DNA of 15,202 nucleotides from Pseudomonadota bacterium (lineage in GTDB: Bacteria > Desulfobacterota > JADFVX01). Shown in pieces: positions 1 to 7,476 of this stretch. The translations under genes and the position numbers were made by a program. The first letter of the stretch is position 1, and the number at the start of each line of letters is the position of its first letter. The notes under the pieces are model-generated. The model worked only from the letters and a program-made list of their open reading frames with translations. It ran no database searches and was not told the origin of the DNA. The stretch lies in contig JADFVX010000004.1 in the NCBI GenBank assembly GCA_015222755.1, forward strand, positions 1-15,202. Reading direction: 5' to 3'.

Positions 1-255
1 GAAATGCCGGATGCAGATGGATTTATGCTGCTCCTTGCATGTTCCCTGAGCGGCGTGGCGGCGCAGTATTTTCTTACCCATGGGTATCGCTATATCTCGG
101 CTGTGGGGGGTAGCATAGTCTCGGCATCAAGGGTATATATGGCATCGATATTGGGAATAATTTTTTTCAACGACCCTGTAAATATGGTGCTCTTTGCAGG
201 GACTGTCCTCATAGTCTCCAGCAATGTGTTTGTATCCAGGATAGAGGCGGCTTGA
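1..255 (+). CDS. EamA/DMT-family transporter, C-terminal fragment
   Basis: This is the last 84 codons of a gene that begins upstream of the window; the frame is open from base 1 to the TGA at 253-255. The fragment is almost entirely hydrophobic and would form about three membrane helices. The stretch around GYRYISAVGGSIVSASRVY, followed by a helix, a short NDPV turn and a final helix, matches the end of the second EamA repeat of drug/metabolite transporters, where a conserved segment precedes the last two helices. Such proteins are inner-membrane exporters of metabolites or amino acids, but the substrate cannot be read from this fragment. The ATG at base 4 is internal and not a start. No terminator is obvious before the hairpin-rich gap that follows. 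Confidence 0.75.
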   Translation, partial: EMPDADGFMLLLACSLSGVAAQYFLTHGYRYISAVGGSIVSASRVYMASILGIIFFNDPVNMVLFAGTVLIVSSNVFVSRIEAA

Positions 256-370
256 CAGCAGGTTCAATTGTGGCTATCCTGCTCCTTGGTTTCGCAACGT
301 GTGTTGTTTTAATAAGTCCTTGGAATCCCCATCTTTTGGGCGGGTTCAAAGTTAATCGGCTTTGCCATAA

Positions 371-600
371 GAATTCTTCTTTTCTTTGCCGGCCAAAGAA
401 TAAGAAGCAAAAGAAAGGCCGCCCCAAAACTTGGCCTTTGGCTTCCCTCATTACGCAGTTGCCTGAGGCGGTCACAAAAACTCGCTTCGCTCAGACAGTT
501 TGTGGCCTTCTTCCTCATGCAATTGCTGCACTCGGCTGTGTTTTAACGGGAAAGAAAACCAGGCCCTTTTGGGGCCAAAGCAAGGCCAAGCCCTCAGGGT
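371..600. repeat. hairpin-rich intergenic element (probable dispersed extragenic repeat)
   Basis: The gap between the transporter and the DUF3179 gene (256-627) has no gene I can support. From about 371 it is a chain of inverted repeats: a 13-bp stem with one bulged base (376-388 with 394-407, loop CCGGC); CCTCA/TGAGG (446-450 with 464-468); CACAAAAACT/AGTTTGTG (473-482 with 497-504); and GGCCC/GGGCC (562-566 with 572-576). Related words built on GGCCAAAG and TTGGCC recur near both ends. The reading frame open across 252-617 starts at TTG, is rich in Lys, Arg, Cys and Pro, and matches no fold I know. Its CTCGCTTCGCTCAGACAGT core resembles text seen in intergenic repeats of many proteobacteria that are often mis-called as small proteins; that resemblance is from memory. 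Confidence 0.55.
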
Positions 601-627
601 GTGGAGTCTTTATTTAGGAGTTTCAAT

Positions 628-1599
628 ATGATTAGTACACGCATCACGTCATTAAAAGTTTTACCCAGATTGTTTCTATTCAGCTTATTATTAGTTTTAT
701 CGGCCTGTGGTGGAGGCGATGATGAAACAAAAAAGAACGACTTTGATCTTTCCCGGTCGTTGGTTTCAATGAACAAAATAATAGCGGGGGGACCTCCGCG
801 TGACGGCATCCCGGCACTCGATGAGCCTAAGTTTGTGAGTGCAGGAGGGGCAGACTTTATCAGACCTGAAGATAGTATACTCGGCCTTGTCATAGATGGC
901 GTGGCCAGAGCCTACCCCGTTAAAATACTCAACTGGCATGAGATTGTAAATGACCAGATAAATGATACCCCGTTTATAGTCACATACTGTCCGCTTTGCG
1001 CCAGTGGTGCCGCCTATTCTCCTATGGTTAAGGGGCAGAAATTCCACTTTGCTGTGTCGGGACTCTTATATAACAGCAACATGCTGCTTTTTGATCGTGA
1101 AACGGAATCCCTCTGGTCGCAGGTCATGGGCAAGGCCATAACCGGCCAGTACCGTGGCACTTCGCTTAAACTCCTGCCCCTGACTCATACCTCGTGGAAG
1201 TCCTGGCGGGCAAAATATCCCGAGACACAGGTCTTGTCTGTTGAGACTGGTTTTGAGCGAGACTATGACAAGAACATCTACGCTGATTATCAGAAGTCTG
1301 ACCGGATAATGTTTGCAGTTACCAATAAGCCGCCTGAAGCTTACCGTAACAAGGAGCAGGTTATCGGACTACAGGTAGGCAAGTTGTTTAAGGCCTACCC
1401 CTTTTCAGAGCTCAGCAAGAATGGGAAGGAAACCTTTAATGATGAGCTTGACGGGAAGAGTTTTACGGTACACTGGGATGAGGCTTCCCGCATCGCCTAT
1501 ATAACGGATACCGATGAAAATGTAATGCCCGTTATTACAAGCTATCTTTTTGCATGGTTTACATTCCACCCCACAACGGAGTTCTTCGAGGCCCGATAG
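628..1599 (+). CDS. DUF3179-domain lipoprotein
   Basis: A 323-residue protein. The ATG at 628 is chosen over the GTG at 601 because AGGAG (616-620) lies 7 bases before it, and because this start gives a clean lipoprotein signal: basic residues, a hydrophobic run, then LSAC with the lipid-bearing Cys at residue 27, followed by GGGDD. The rest matches the DUF3179 family over its length: VTYCPLC with Cys121 and Cys124, then FAVSGLLYNSNMLLFDRETE, SLWSQ, the TSWKSWRAKYP segment and a terminal FAWFTFHP. The family is secreted or membrane-anchored and its biochemical role is unknown; the CxxC pair suggests a metal site or redox role, which is inference. The gene stands alone between the hairpin element and a short gap. 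The family call is secure, the function is not. Confidence 0.85.
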   Translation: MISTRITSLKVLPRLFLFSLLLVLSACGGGDDETKKNDFDLSRSLVSMNKIIAGGPPRDGIPALDEPKFVSAGGADFIRPEDSILGLVIDGVARAYPVKILNWHEIVNDQINDTPFIVTYCPLCASGAAYSPMVKGQKFHFAVSGLLYNSNMLLFDRETESLWSQVMGKAITGQYRGTSLKLLPLTHTSWKSWRAKYPETQVLSVETGFERDYDKNIYADYQKSDRIMFAVTNKPPEAYRNKEQVIGLQVGKLFKAYPFSELSKNGKETFNDELDGKSFTVHWDEASRIAYITDTDENVMPVITSYLFAWFTFHPTTEFFEAR

Positions 1600-1678
1600 C
1601 TCTGTCGCATGATTGATTTTTTAGGCCCCCGTGCCCTCTAAAATCCACATCCCCCCCCTGGCACAAAAAAATGCAAAA

Positions 1679-1722
1679 AAGCAATATCTGTCGCATATTA
1701 AGCAATATCTGTCGCGTATAAT
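1679..1722 (+). promoter_or_regulatory. two direct repeats phased at 21 bp with a -10-like TATAAT
   Basis: The 16-base word AAGCAATATCTGTCGC occurs twice, at 1679-1694 and 1700-1715, exactly 21 bases apart (two DNA turns). A third partial copy (CTGTCGCAT) lies near 1602-1610. TATAAT at 1717-1722 directly follows the second copy, and no good -35 lies 16-18 bases upstream of it, which would fit an activator-dependent promoter. A second -10-like TACAAT is at 1737-1742. The receiver gene starts at 1786. The repeats are seen directly; a binding role is inferred. Confidence 0.45.
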
Positions 1723-1785
1723 CTTCTTTTTTATGGTACAATTTACTATCTTTTCTAAATACAACTTAAAGAAGTGTGGTGTTAA

Positions 1786-2211
1786 ATGAAGTCCGTTCTT
1801 ATAGTAGAAGACAATAGAACCCTCCATGACCTTTACAAGGCGCTCATTGTCTCCACCTACCCCGAGCTTATAGTAGCTTACGCATTTGATGGTAAAGAGG
1901 CGCTCGACAAGATAAAGAAACTTGAATATTGTGCGCTCATTTCTGATATAGATATGCCGGGTATGGATGGCATAGAGCTCTATAAATCGCTGAAGGAAGA
2001 AAATTCTGCCCTTGCTAGAAAAATGGTCTTTATCACCAGTGGTTATGACAATCCTGAATACAAGTCCTTTATAAATATGGAGAAAATACCCTTTTTAGCT
2101 AAACCCTTTAATCGTAAAGATTTTATTTCTTGTCTGGATAGGGTGCTCTGTGATAAAGGTGACTCCCAGCATAATTCAGGATTCCCAGCTTCTCCAGATG
2201 CAAAGCATTGA
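1786..2211 (+). CDS. single-domain response regulator (CheY-like receiver)
   Basis: A 141-residue protein consisting of one receiver domain and a short polar tail of about 20 residues (after about 120) with no output domain. The phosphorylation residues are all present: acidic Glu8/Asp9 in VLIVEDN, phospho-acceptor Asp54 in LISDIDMPGMDG, Thr84 in FITSG, and Lys106-Pro107 in FLAKPF. It should be phosphorylated by a sensor kinase and act through protein contacts in the cytoplasm. No kinase, chemotaxis or flagellar gene lies in the window, so the partner is unknown. The start ATG has only a poor Shine-Dalgarno match (AAAGAAG about 12 bases upstream). The gene runs toward the minus-strand hydrolase with a 79-base gap. 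I saw no convincing terminator in that gap. Confidence 0.9.
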   Translation: MKSVLIVEDNRTLHDLYKALIVSTYPELIVAYAFDGKEALDKIKKLEYCALISDIDMPGMDGIELYKSLKEENSALARKMVFITSGYDNPEYKSFINMEKIPFLAKPFNRKDFISCLDRVLCDKGDSQHNSGFPASPDAKH

Positions 2212-2290
2212 GGGCTTAAGCTGCCTGTACGCGTGAGTAGTTGATGGTTCAGGTGTGGCACTCATGCGGTCAACGCAGGGGCTATTTCAA

Positions 2291-3094
2291 TTATAAAATT
2301 CTGTGCCTCAAGCAGGGAATTCCCTCCCTGATTTCATCTGTATAAGAGCTGTCTATTTCTGCAAAGATTACAGACTCCTCTTCCCCTGCCCTGGCAAGAA
2401 CCTTCCCCCAGGGGTCAATGATCATTGAATTTCCGTAGGTCCTGCGTGTATCACTGTGCATGCCTGTTTGTGCCGGAGCGACAAGATAGCACTGGTTCTC
2501 TATTGCTCTTGCCCTTAGCAGCACTTCCCAATGTGCAAGGCCTGTCTTGTAAGTAAAGGCCGCCGGAGCAAATAAAAGCCTTGCCCCTTCATTGACCAGA
2601 CGGCGATAAAGTTCCGGGAAACGGAGGTCATAGCATACCGACAGACCTGCTCGGCCAAATGGGGTATCTGCACAGACGGGGGATTTGCCTCTTTTGACCA
2701 CACGAGACTCCATATGACTTTCTCCTCCCCGGATATTGACATCAAAAAGGTGGATCTTGTCGTACCTTGCAGTTATATCACCATTGTCATTGATCAGCAG
2801 GGAGCTGTTGTATACCTTGCCCTCCCCGGCGTGCATTGCTATGCTGCCGCCAAGGAGCCACACCCTGTTTTCCTGCGCAAAATCCTTCAGGAAAAGCACA
2901 GAAGTTCCATTCTCTATGCTTTCCGCCTCGGCCAATTTTTCTTCATCACTTCCCATGAAGGAAAAGTTCTCGGGTAGAGCGATCAGGCTAGCCCCGTCTT
3001 TTACAGCCTTTAAGAGAAGGCCCTCGGATTTTTTCAGGTTGGCAGCCTTATCCGCAATGGAAGTCATCTGTATTGCAGCAGTTTTTATTTTCAT
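2291..3094 (-). CDS. carbon-nitrogen hydrolase, NIT1-like (probable deaminated glutathione amidase)
   Basis: A 267-residue nitrilase-superfamily protein. The catalytic triad is complete: Glu42 (LPENF), Lys113 (YDKIHLFDV) and Cys154 (SVCYDLRFPE). The segment AHWEVLLRARAIENQCY followed by VAPAQTG, YGNSMIIDPWG and a final LRHRIL closely follows NIT1/YbeM-type enzymes, which hydrolyse the amide of deaminated glutathione as metabolite repair; other omega-amidases are possible. That assignment rests on recalled family sequences. It is cytoplasmic, with no signal peptide. An AGGGGA Shine-Dalgarno lies 8 bases before the ATG. The protein stops a few residues after the HR motif, slightly earlier than the eukaryotic homologues. 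It is divergent from lon and has no co-transcribed neighbour in the window. Confidence 0.88.
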   Translation of the reverse strand: MKIKTAAIQMTSIADKAANLKKSEGLLLKAVKDGASLIALPENFSFMGSDEEKLAEAESIENGTSVLFLKDFAQENRVWLLGGSIAMHAGEGKVYNSSLLINDNGDITARYDKIHLFDVNIRGGESHMESRVVKRGKSPVCADTPFGRAGLSVCYDLRFPELYRRLVNEGARLLFAPAAFTYKTGLAHWEVLLRARAIENQCYLVAPAQTGMHSDTRRTYGNSMIIDPWGKVLARAGEEESVIFAEIDSSYTDEIREGIPCLRHRIL

Positions 3095-3117
3095 ATAGCA
3101 ATCCCCTGTTTTTTCTG

Positions 3118-3123
3118 ATTATA
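3118..3123 (-). promoter_or_regulatory. possible -10 box for the minus-strand hydrolase
   Basis: On the minus strand a perfect TATAAT lies 24 bases before the hydrolase ATG, between it and the divergent lon promoter. No strong -35 is found at 17 bases; TTGCGA at a 15-base spacing is the nearest. The implied leader would be about 15-20 bases, just enough for the Shine-Dalgarno. Weak single-box evidence. Confidence 0.35.
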
Positions 3124-3226
3124 CATCATTTATAAAAATCGCAATAGATGACGCTTTATTAATTCTATTTTGTCTTTAAAGCTAACTTAAGCTACTTGTA
3201 ATGCAGGTGTTTTTAGTTTATATAGT

Positions 3227-3255
3227 TTGACAGCCAACCCTTCAGGATTTAGAAT
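3227..3255 (+). promoter_or_regulatory. sigma70-type promoter of lon
   Basis: TTGACA at 3227-3232, a 17-base spacer and TAGAAT at 3250-3255 form a near-consensus housekeeping promoter. Transcription would begin near 3262, leaving a leader of about 26 bases with AAAGGGG (3274-3280) before the lon ATG. No CIRCE-type (HrcA) inverted repeat is visible, so heat-shock control through HrcA is not supported here. Confidence 0.82.
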
Positions 3256-3287
3256 GATTTCAATATCCACTTTAAAGGGGTGTATCA

Positions 3288-5633
3288 ATGAGCAAACAAG
3301 AAAACACTGCCAGCCAGAACAAAATGCCGATTATACCTGAGGAGTTGATCGTTGCCCCTCTGAAGGACATGGTGATATTCCCCTACATGGCCCTGCCTCT
3401 TTTCTTCACCAGAGACAAGGTCGCCAAGGCCGTTCACCAGGCGATGGAGGAAAGCCACATAGTTGCGCTTGTGGCTCAAAGGGACAGCGGCACAGAGGAC
3501 CCGACAACTGAAGATCTATATGGCGTTGCTACGGCGGCTGTGATTAAGCAGATAGTTGCGCTCCCTGAAGGTGGTATTAAGGTAGTGGTAGAGGGCTTAA
3601 GCCGGGTCGAGATAAAGGAATATACCAGCAAAGATGCGCCATTTAGGGCAAAGGTCGAGTCTGTAAAAGAGTTCCAGGAAAAAAATATAGTCATGGATGC
3701 CCTTGTGCAGAGCGTCAATGCACTTTTCAAGCTCTCCCTTTCATTGGGGCGTCCACTGCCCGAAGATGTAATGGAGATGATAGAAAAGATAGACAACCCT
3801 GCCCGTCTTGCAGATTTGATAGCAGTATATCTGCCCCTGAGTGTCGAGGAGTCGCAGGGGATACTGGAGACCTTTGATCCTCTTGAACGCCTGAAAAAGG
3901 CCTTCCTCCATCTAAATGACGAGGTCAAGAACCTCCAGGTCCGCTCCAAGATCCAGGAAGGCGTTACCCGGGAGATGGGAAAGGGGCAGAAGGACTACCT
4001 GCTGCGCCAGCAGATGAAGGCCATACAGAAGGAACTTGGGGAGGAAGACCCTCAAACGGCAGAGATAAATGAACTGCGTGAAAAGATAGATAGTGCGGAG
4101 ATGCCTGAAGAGGTACTTGATGCTGCCAACAAGGAGCTTGACCGTCTGGCAAAGATGAATCCTGCCTCTGCCGAATATACTGTCTCACGAACCTATATCG
4201 ATTACCTTGTCAATATGCCATGGAATGTCTCCACGGAGGACAACCTGGATATAGGGCGCGCCGAGGAAATACTTAACGAAGACCACTATGACCTTGAGAA
4301 GATAAAGGAGCGTATACTGGAGTATCTTGCCGTCAGGAAGCTCAAGGACGATATGCATGGCCCCATACTTTGCTTTACCGGCCCTCCCGGTACGGGGAAA
4401 ACGTCTCTTGGCAAGTCGATTGCGCGGGCTATGGGCCGTAAATTTATACGAATATCGCTGGGCGGCATGAGGGATGAGGCTGAAATAAGGGGGCACCGCC
4501 GGACTTATGTAGGCGCGCTTCCCGGTCGTATCATTCAGGAGATCAGGCGCTGCGGGCACAACAACCCTGTTTTTATGCTCGATGAGGTCGATAAGATGGG
4601 ACAGGATTTCAGGGGCGATCCCGCCTCGGCGCTTCTGGAGGTGCTTGATCCGGAGCAGAACTTCTCATTTACAGACCACTACCTGGATATTCCCTTTGAC
4701 CTTACAAAGGTGATGTTTATTACAACGGCCAATATTACCGACCCCATTCCGCCTGCACTGAAAGACCGCATGGAAACGATTGCGCTATCGGGCTACACGG
4801 AGGAGGAAAAGGAAAAGATCGCCTTCAAATACCTGATACCCAAGCAGAAAGAGGAGAACGGCCTCTCAGGCGAAACACTGGAGTTTGCTTCTCCGGGAGT
4901 CCGGAAGATAATAAATGAGTACACACGTGAGGCGGGCCTTAGAAACCTGGAAAGGTCTATAGCTGCAATATGCCGCAAGGTAGCAAGGGAGATGACCCAG
5001 AAGGGCAAAAACAGGAAGGTAATTGATGAAGATGCCGTAGGCGAACTGCTTGGTCCCAGGAAGTTTTTTTTCGAGGTCGCAGAGGAAGAAGACAGGGTGG
5101 GTGTCGCCACAGGACTGGCATGGACTGCAGCCGGAGGCGACATCATATTCGTCGAGGCGCTTAAGATGAAGGGTAAAAAGGAACTCATGCTGACGGGCTC
5201 GCTGGGAGAGGTGATGCGGGAGTCGGCCATGGCAGCGCTGAGTTATATACGCAGCAATGCGCTGGCTCTTGGGATAGAGGAGGATTTTTACGGTGAAAAT
5301 GATATACACATCCATGTCCCTCTTGGCGCCATACCTAAGGACGGCCCATCTGCCGGTGTTACCATAGCTACGGCACTTGTATCTCTGCTTACAGGAAGGC
5401 CTGCAAGGCGTGATGTGGCTATGACGGGGGAGATTACGCTCAGCGGCAAGGTCAGCCCTATAGGCGGTGTAAAGACAAAGGTCCTGGCGGCAAAAAGGGC
5501 CGGTGTAAAGACAATCATGCTGCCCGTTAGAAATGCCGTTGACCTTGAGGATGTGCCCGAGAGCATACGCAGTGAACTCCACTTTATATTTGTGGAAACC
5601 ATAGATGATGTGATAAAAAATGCCCTTAAGTAA
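3288..5633 (+). CDS. lon: ATP-dependent LonA protease
   Basis: A 781-residue protein, usual length for bacterial LonA. Domain order: N-terminal substrate-recognition LON domain (about 15-210, beginning PEELIVAPLKDMVIFPYMA), a helical linker with QMKAIQKELGEE, an AAA+ module with Walker A GPPGTGKT (365-372) and Walker B FMLDEVD (Asp432, Glu433), and the C-terminal protease domain with the Ser-Lys dyad Ser688 (KDGPSAG) and Lys731 (GGVKTKVLAAKRAG), 43 residues apart as in E. coli Lon. It degrades misfolded and regulatory proteins in the cytoplasm. AAAGGGG 7 bases before the ATG supports the start. It has its own promoter and probably heads a short operon with the small membrane protein (17-base gap) and selA. 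Confidence 0.98.
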   Translation: MSKQENTASQNKMPIIPEELIVAPLKDMVIFPYMALPLFFTRDKVAKAVHQAMEESHIVALVAQRDSGTEDPTTEDLYGVATAAVIKQIVALPEGGIKVVVEGLSRVEIKEYTSKDAPFRAKVESVKEFQEKNIVMDALVQSVNALFKLSLSLGRPLPEDVMEMIEKIDNPARLADLIAVYLPLSVEESQGILETFDPLERLKKAFLHLNDEVKNLQVRSKIQEGVTREMGKGQKDYLLRQQMKAIQKELGEEDPQTAEINELREKIDSAEMPEEVLDAANKELDRLAKMNPASAEYTVSRTYIDYLVNMPWNVSTEDNLDIGRAEEILNEDHYDLEKIKERILEYLAVRKLKDDMHGPILCFTGPPGTGKTSLGKSIARAMGRKFIRISLGGMRDEAEIRGHRRTYVGALPGRIIQEIRRCGHNNPVFMLDEVDKMGQDFRGDPASALLEVLDPEQNFSFTDHYLDIPFDLTKVMFITTANITDPIPPALKDRMETIALSGYTEEEKEKIAFKYLIPKQKEENGLSGETLEFASPGVRKIINEYTREAGLRNLERSIAAICRKVAREMTQKGKNRKVIDEDAVGELLGPRKFFFEVAEEEDRVGVATGLAWTAAGGDIIFVEALKMKGKKELMLTGSLGEVMRESAMAALSYIRSNALALGIEEDFYGENDIHIHVPLGAIPKDGPSAGVTIATALVSLLTGRPARRDVAMTGEITLSGKVSPIGGVKTKVLAAKRAGVKTIMLPVRNAVDLEDVPESIRSELHFIFVETIDDVIKNALK

Positions 5634-5650
5634 AATAGTGGAGAAGCCTG

Positions 5651-5929
5651 TTGAAGGATGATATGAAAAAGTGCCAGCAATGTGGACAGCTTATAAAACA
5701 GGAAGGCCTGAAAGAGGTGAAAATATCTAAATACATCTTGCGTGGTGCAATCATAGGACTGATTGTCGGTGCTATTTTTGACTACTTTTACTTTTACATA
5801 GGTGTCATAACAGATTTCTTCTCCTTCATGCCTGTAGTACACATTATAGCCGGAGTACTTGTGGGAATGCTGACTGGCTGGATAATCGGCGACAGAAAGA
5901 GGCTTCAGGCCCTGGCCGGGCTGCTTTGA
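5651..5929 (+). CDS. small CxxC membrane protein of unknown function
   Basis: A 92-residue protein (88 if started at the ATG at 5663). It opens with a single CQQC pair, like half of a zinc ribbon, then carries two hydrophobic segments (about 29-53 and 60-82) separated by a short aromatic loop, and ends with a basic/hydrophobic tail. The likely topology is a hairpin in the inner membrane with the Cys pair in the cytoplasm. The TTG start is supported by GGAG at 5640-5643, the ATG by AAGG at 5654-5657; I cannot decide between them. The gene sits 17 bases after lon and 39 before selA, so it is probably co-transcribed. I do not recognise the family. A membrane anchor or quality-control partner of Lon is only a guess. 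Confidence 0.65.
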   Translation: MKDDMKKCQQCGQLIKQEGLKEVKISKYILRGAIIGLIVGAIFDYFYFYIGVITDFFSFMPVVHIIAGVLVGMLTGWIIGDRKRLQALAGLL

Positions 5930-5968
5930 TGCAAAACTCAGCTTTTTACAAATCGTTTTACTGATGAG

Positions 5969-7345
5969 ATGAAGACAGCATTTAGTCAGATCCCTTCCGT
6001 AGACCGTCTGCTCATATCCCCACACTTTGAAGCCCTGTCAAGGGAGTCCTCCAGAGAAAGGGTAGCCTCAACTCTCAGGGCCGTCCTTGCTGAGCTCCGA
6101 TGCAAGCTTGAAAAAGATGAAAAAATAAACCTTTCCGGGGAGCATGTTGCAGATCTCGTTGCCCTCAAGATTGCCGAAGAGGATGCCCCTTCCCTTAAAA
6201 GGGTGATAAATGCCACGGGAACTGTAATCCATACAAACCTTGGCCGCTCTGTTCTTCCTGAAGAGGCCGTTGAGGCCGTAGTCGCAGCAGCCAGATATCC
6301 CCTCAGCCTTGAATATGACCTTGCAAAAGGCAAGAGGGGTGATCGCGATAGCCACCTTGAAGGCCTTATATGCCGGCTTACCGGTGCAGAGGCTGCAACA
6401 GTGGTAAACAATAATGCCGCCGCTGTCCTTCTGACGCTGAATTCACTTGCCCGGCGAAAAGAGGTGCTGGTCTCCCGCGGCGAGCTTGTTGAAATAGGCG
6501 GGAGCTTCAGGATCCCCGAGATTATCAGTGCCTCAGGATGCAAGATGCATGAGTTGGGCACGACCAACCGCACACGCATAGACGATTATAAAGATGTCCT
6601 GTCTGCAAAAACCGGCGCCATTCTAAAAGTACATACCAGTAACTACAGGGTCGTAGGCTTTACGGAAGAGACGGGCCTTGCTGCACTTGCAAAGCTGGTG
6701 AAAGACAAGAATATCCCTGTAATAGAAGACCTTGGAAGCGGAGCACTTGCAGACCTCTCGTCTTTCGGACTCACGAGGGAGCCGCTAGTGGAAGAAAGCC
6801 TGAGAAAGGGGGTCGACATCGTTACCTTTAGCGGAGACAAACTACTCGGCGGCCCACAGGCGGGCATCATTGCCGGCAGAAAAGACCTGATTAAAAGGAT
6901 AAAGAAAAACCAGCTAAAAAGGGCCCTTCGGGTAGACAAGCTGACCATTGCGGCCCTTGCGGCGCTGCTAAAGCTCTATCTGAACAGGGATACCTTCTGT
7001 GAGAAGATCCCGACACTGCGCTTCCTTGCAAGGCCTTTGGTCGAACTGGAGGCGCTGGCAAAGCTCGCTGCCGAAGGGCTGGAAGATTATTTTGGAGGGG
7101 ATGCTACGGTAGATGTCGAGGCTGGCAGCTCACAGATAGGAAGCGGTGCCCTCCCTGGAGAAGAAATACCTAGCAAGTTAATCGTTATCCGCCATAAAAG
7201 CCTGACGCCTTCAAGGCTTGCCGCCAGCTTCAGAAAAGCATCGCCGCCCATTATCGGCAGAGTAAAGGAGAACAGCTTTATCCTTGATGTCCGTTGTGTA
7301 GAAAGGGCCAAAGATCTGTTGCCACGCAAGAAGCTAAAAACCTGA
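5969..7345 (+). CDS. selA: L-seryl-tRNA(Sec) selenium transferase
   Basis: A 458-residue SelA. This PLP enzyme converts seryl-tRNA(Sec) to selenocysteyl-tRNA(Sec) using selenophosphate. The N-terminal IPSVDRLL segment, the RVINATGTVIHTNLGRS motif, the EYDLAKGKRGDRDSH segment and the PLP-binding Lys291 in TFSGDKLLGGPQAG are all diagnostic. Length matches the E. coli enzyme (463 residues). The ATG has only a weak Shine-Dalgarno, which suggests translation depends partly on the upstream gene. Its presence implies that the organism makes selenoproteins and also carries selB, selC and selD; none of these is in the window, and no gene here has an in-frame TGA. The usual selA-selB pairing is absent: the next gene is purH with its own promoter. 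Confidence 0.96.
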   Translation: MKTAFSQIPSVDRLLISPHFEALSRESSRERVASTLRAVLAELRCKLEKDEKINLSGEHVADLVALKIAEEDAPSLKRVINATGTVIHTNLGRSVLPEEAVEAVVAAARYPLSLEYDLAKGKRGDRDSHLEGLICRLTGAEAATVVNNNAAAVLLTLNSLARRKEVLVSRGELVEIGGSFRIPEIISASGCKMHELGTTNRTRIDDYKDVLSAKTGAILKVHTSNYRVVGFTEETGLAALAKLVKDKNIPVIEDLGSGALADLSSFGLTREPLVEESLRKGVDIVTFSGDKLLGGPQAGIIAGRKDLIKRIKKNQLKRALRVDKLTIAALAALLKLYLNRDTFCEKIPTLRFLARPLVELEALAKLAAEGLEDYFGGDATVDVEAGSSQIGSGALPGEEIPSKLIVIRHKSLTPSRLAASFRKASPPIIGRVKENSFILDVRCVERAKDLLPRKKLKT

Positions 7346-7418
7346 AAGCTCATCAATTTAATTTGGCTGCAATGCCAATTGTTTGTGTATCAATAGCCTC
7401 ATCAATTCCCCCCTTTTA

Positions 7419-7447
7419 TTGACACTCCACCATATTTTGGCTATGAT
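7419..7447 (+). promoter_or_regulatory. sigma70-type promoter of purH
   Basis: TTGACA at 7419-7424, a 17-base spacer and TATGAT at 7442-7447 sit 30 bases before the purH ATG. GGAGGT at 7465-7470 is the ribosome site. The leader would be about 23 bases, leaving no room for a purine riboswitch. This promoter separates purH from the lon-selA group. Confidence 0.85.
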
Positions 7448-7476
7448 AGCGCCCTATCAATAATGGAGGTAGTTAG

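Noticed and set aside
252..617. 121-codon open frame from TTG after the EamA gene
   Set aside because: Composition is unlike a protein, it overlaps a chain of hairpins, has no Shine-Dalgarno, and runs into the likely leader of the DUF3179 gene.
1659..1674. Sigma54-like TGGCAC...TGC upstream of the receiver gene
   Set aside because: The distance between GG and GC is 11 bases instead of the required 10, and the second element lacks TTGC.
2212..2290. Terminator between the receiver gene and the convergent hydrolase
   Set aside because: Only a weak GCGTGAGT/ACTCATGC pairing with a long loop and no T-run.
7360..7390. Terminator after selA (TTGGC/GCCAA hairpin)
   Set aside because: The stem is only 5 bp and the following sequence is not a run of T.
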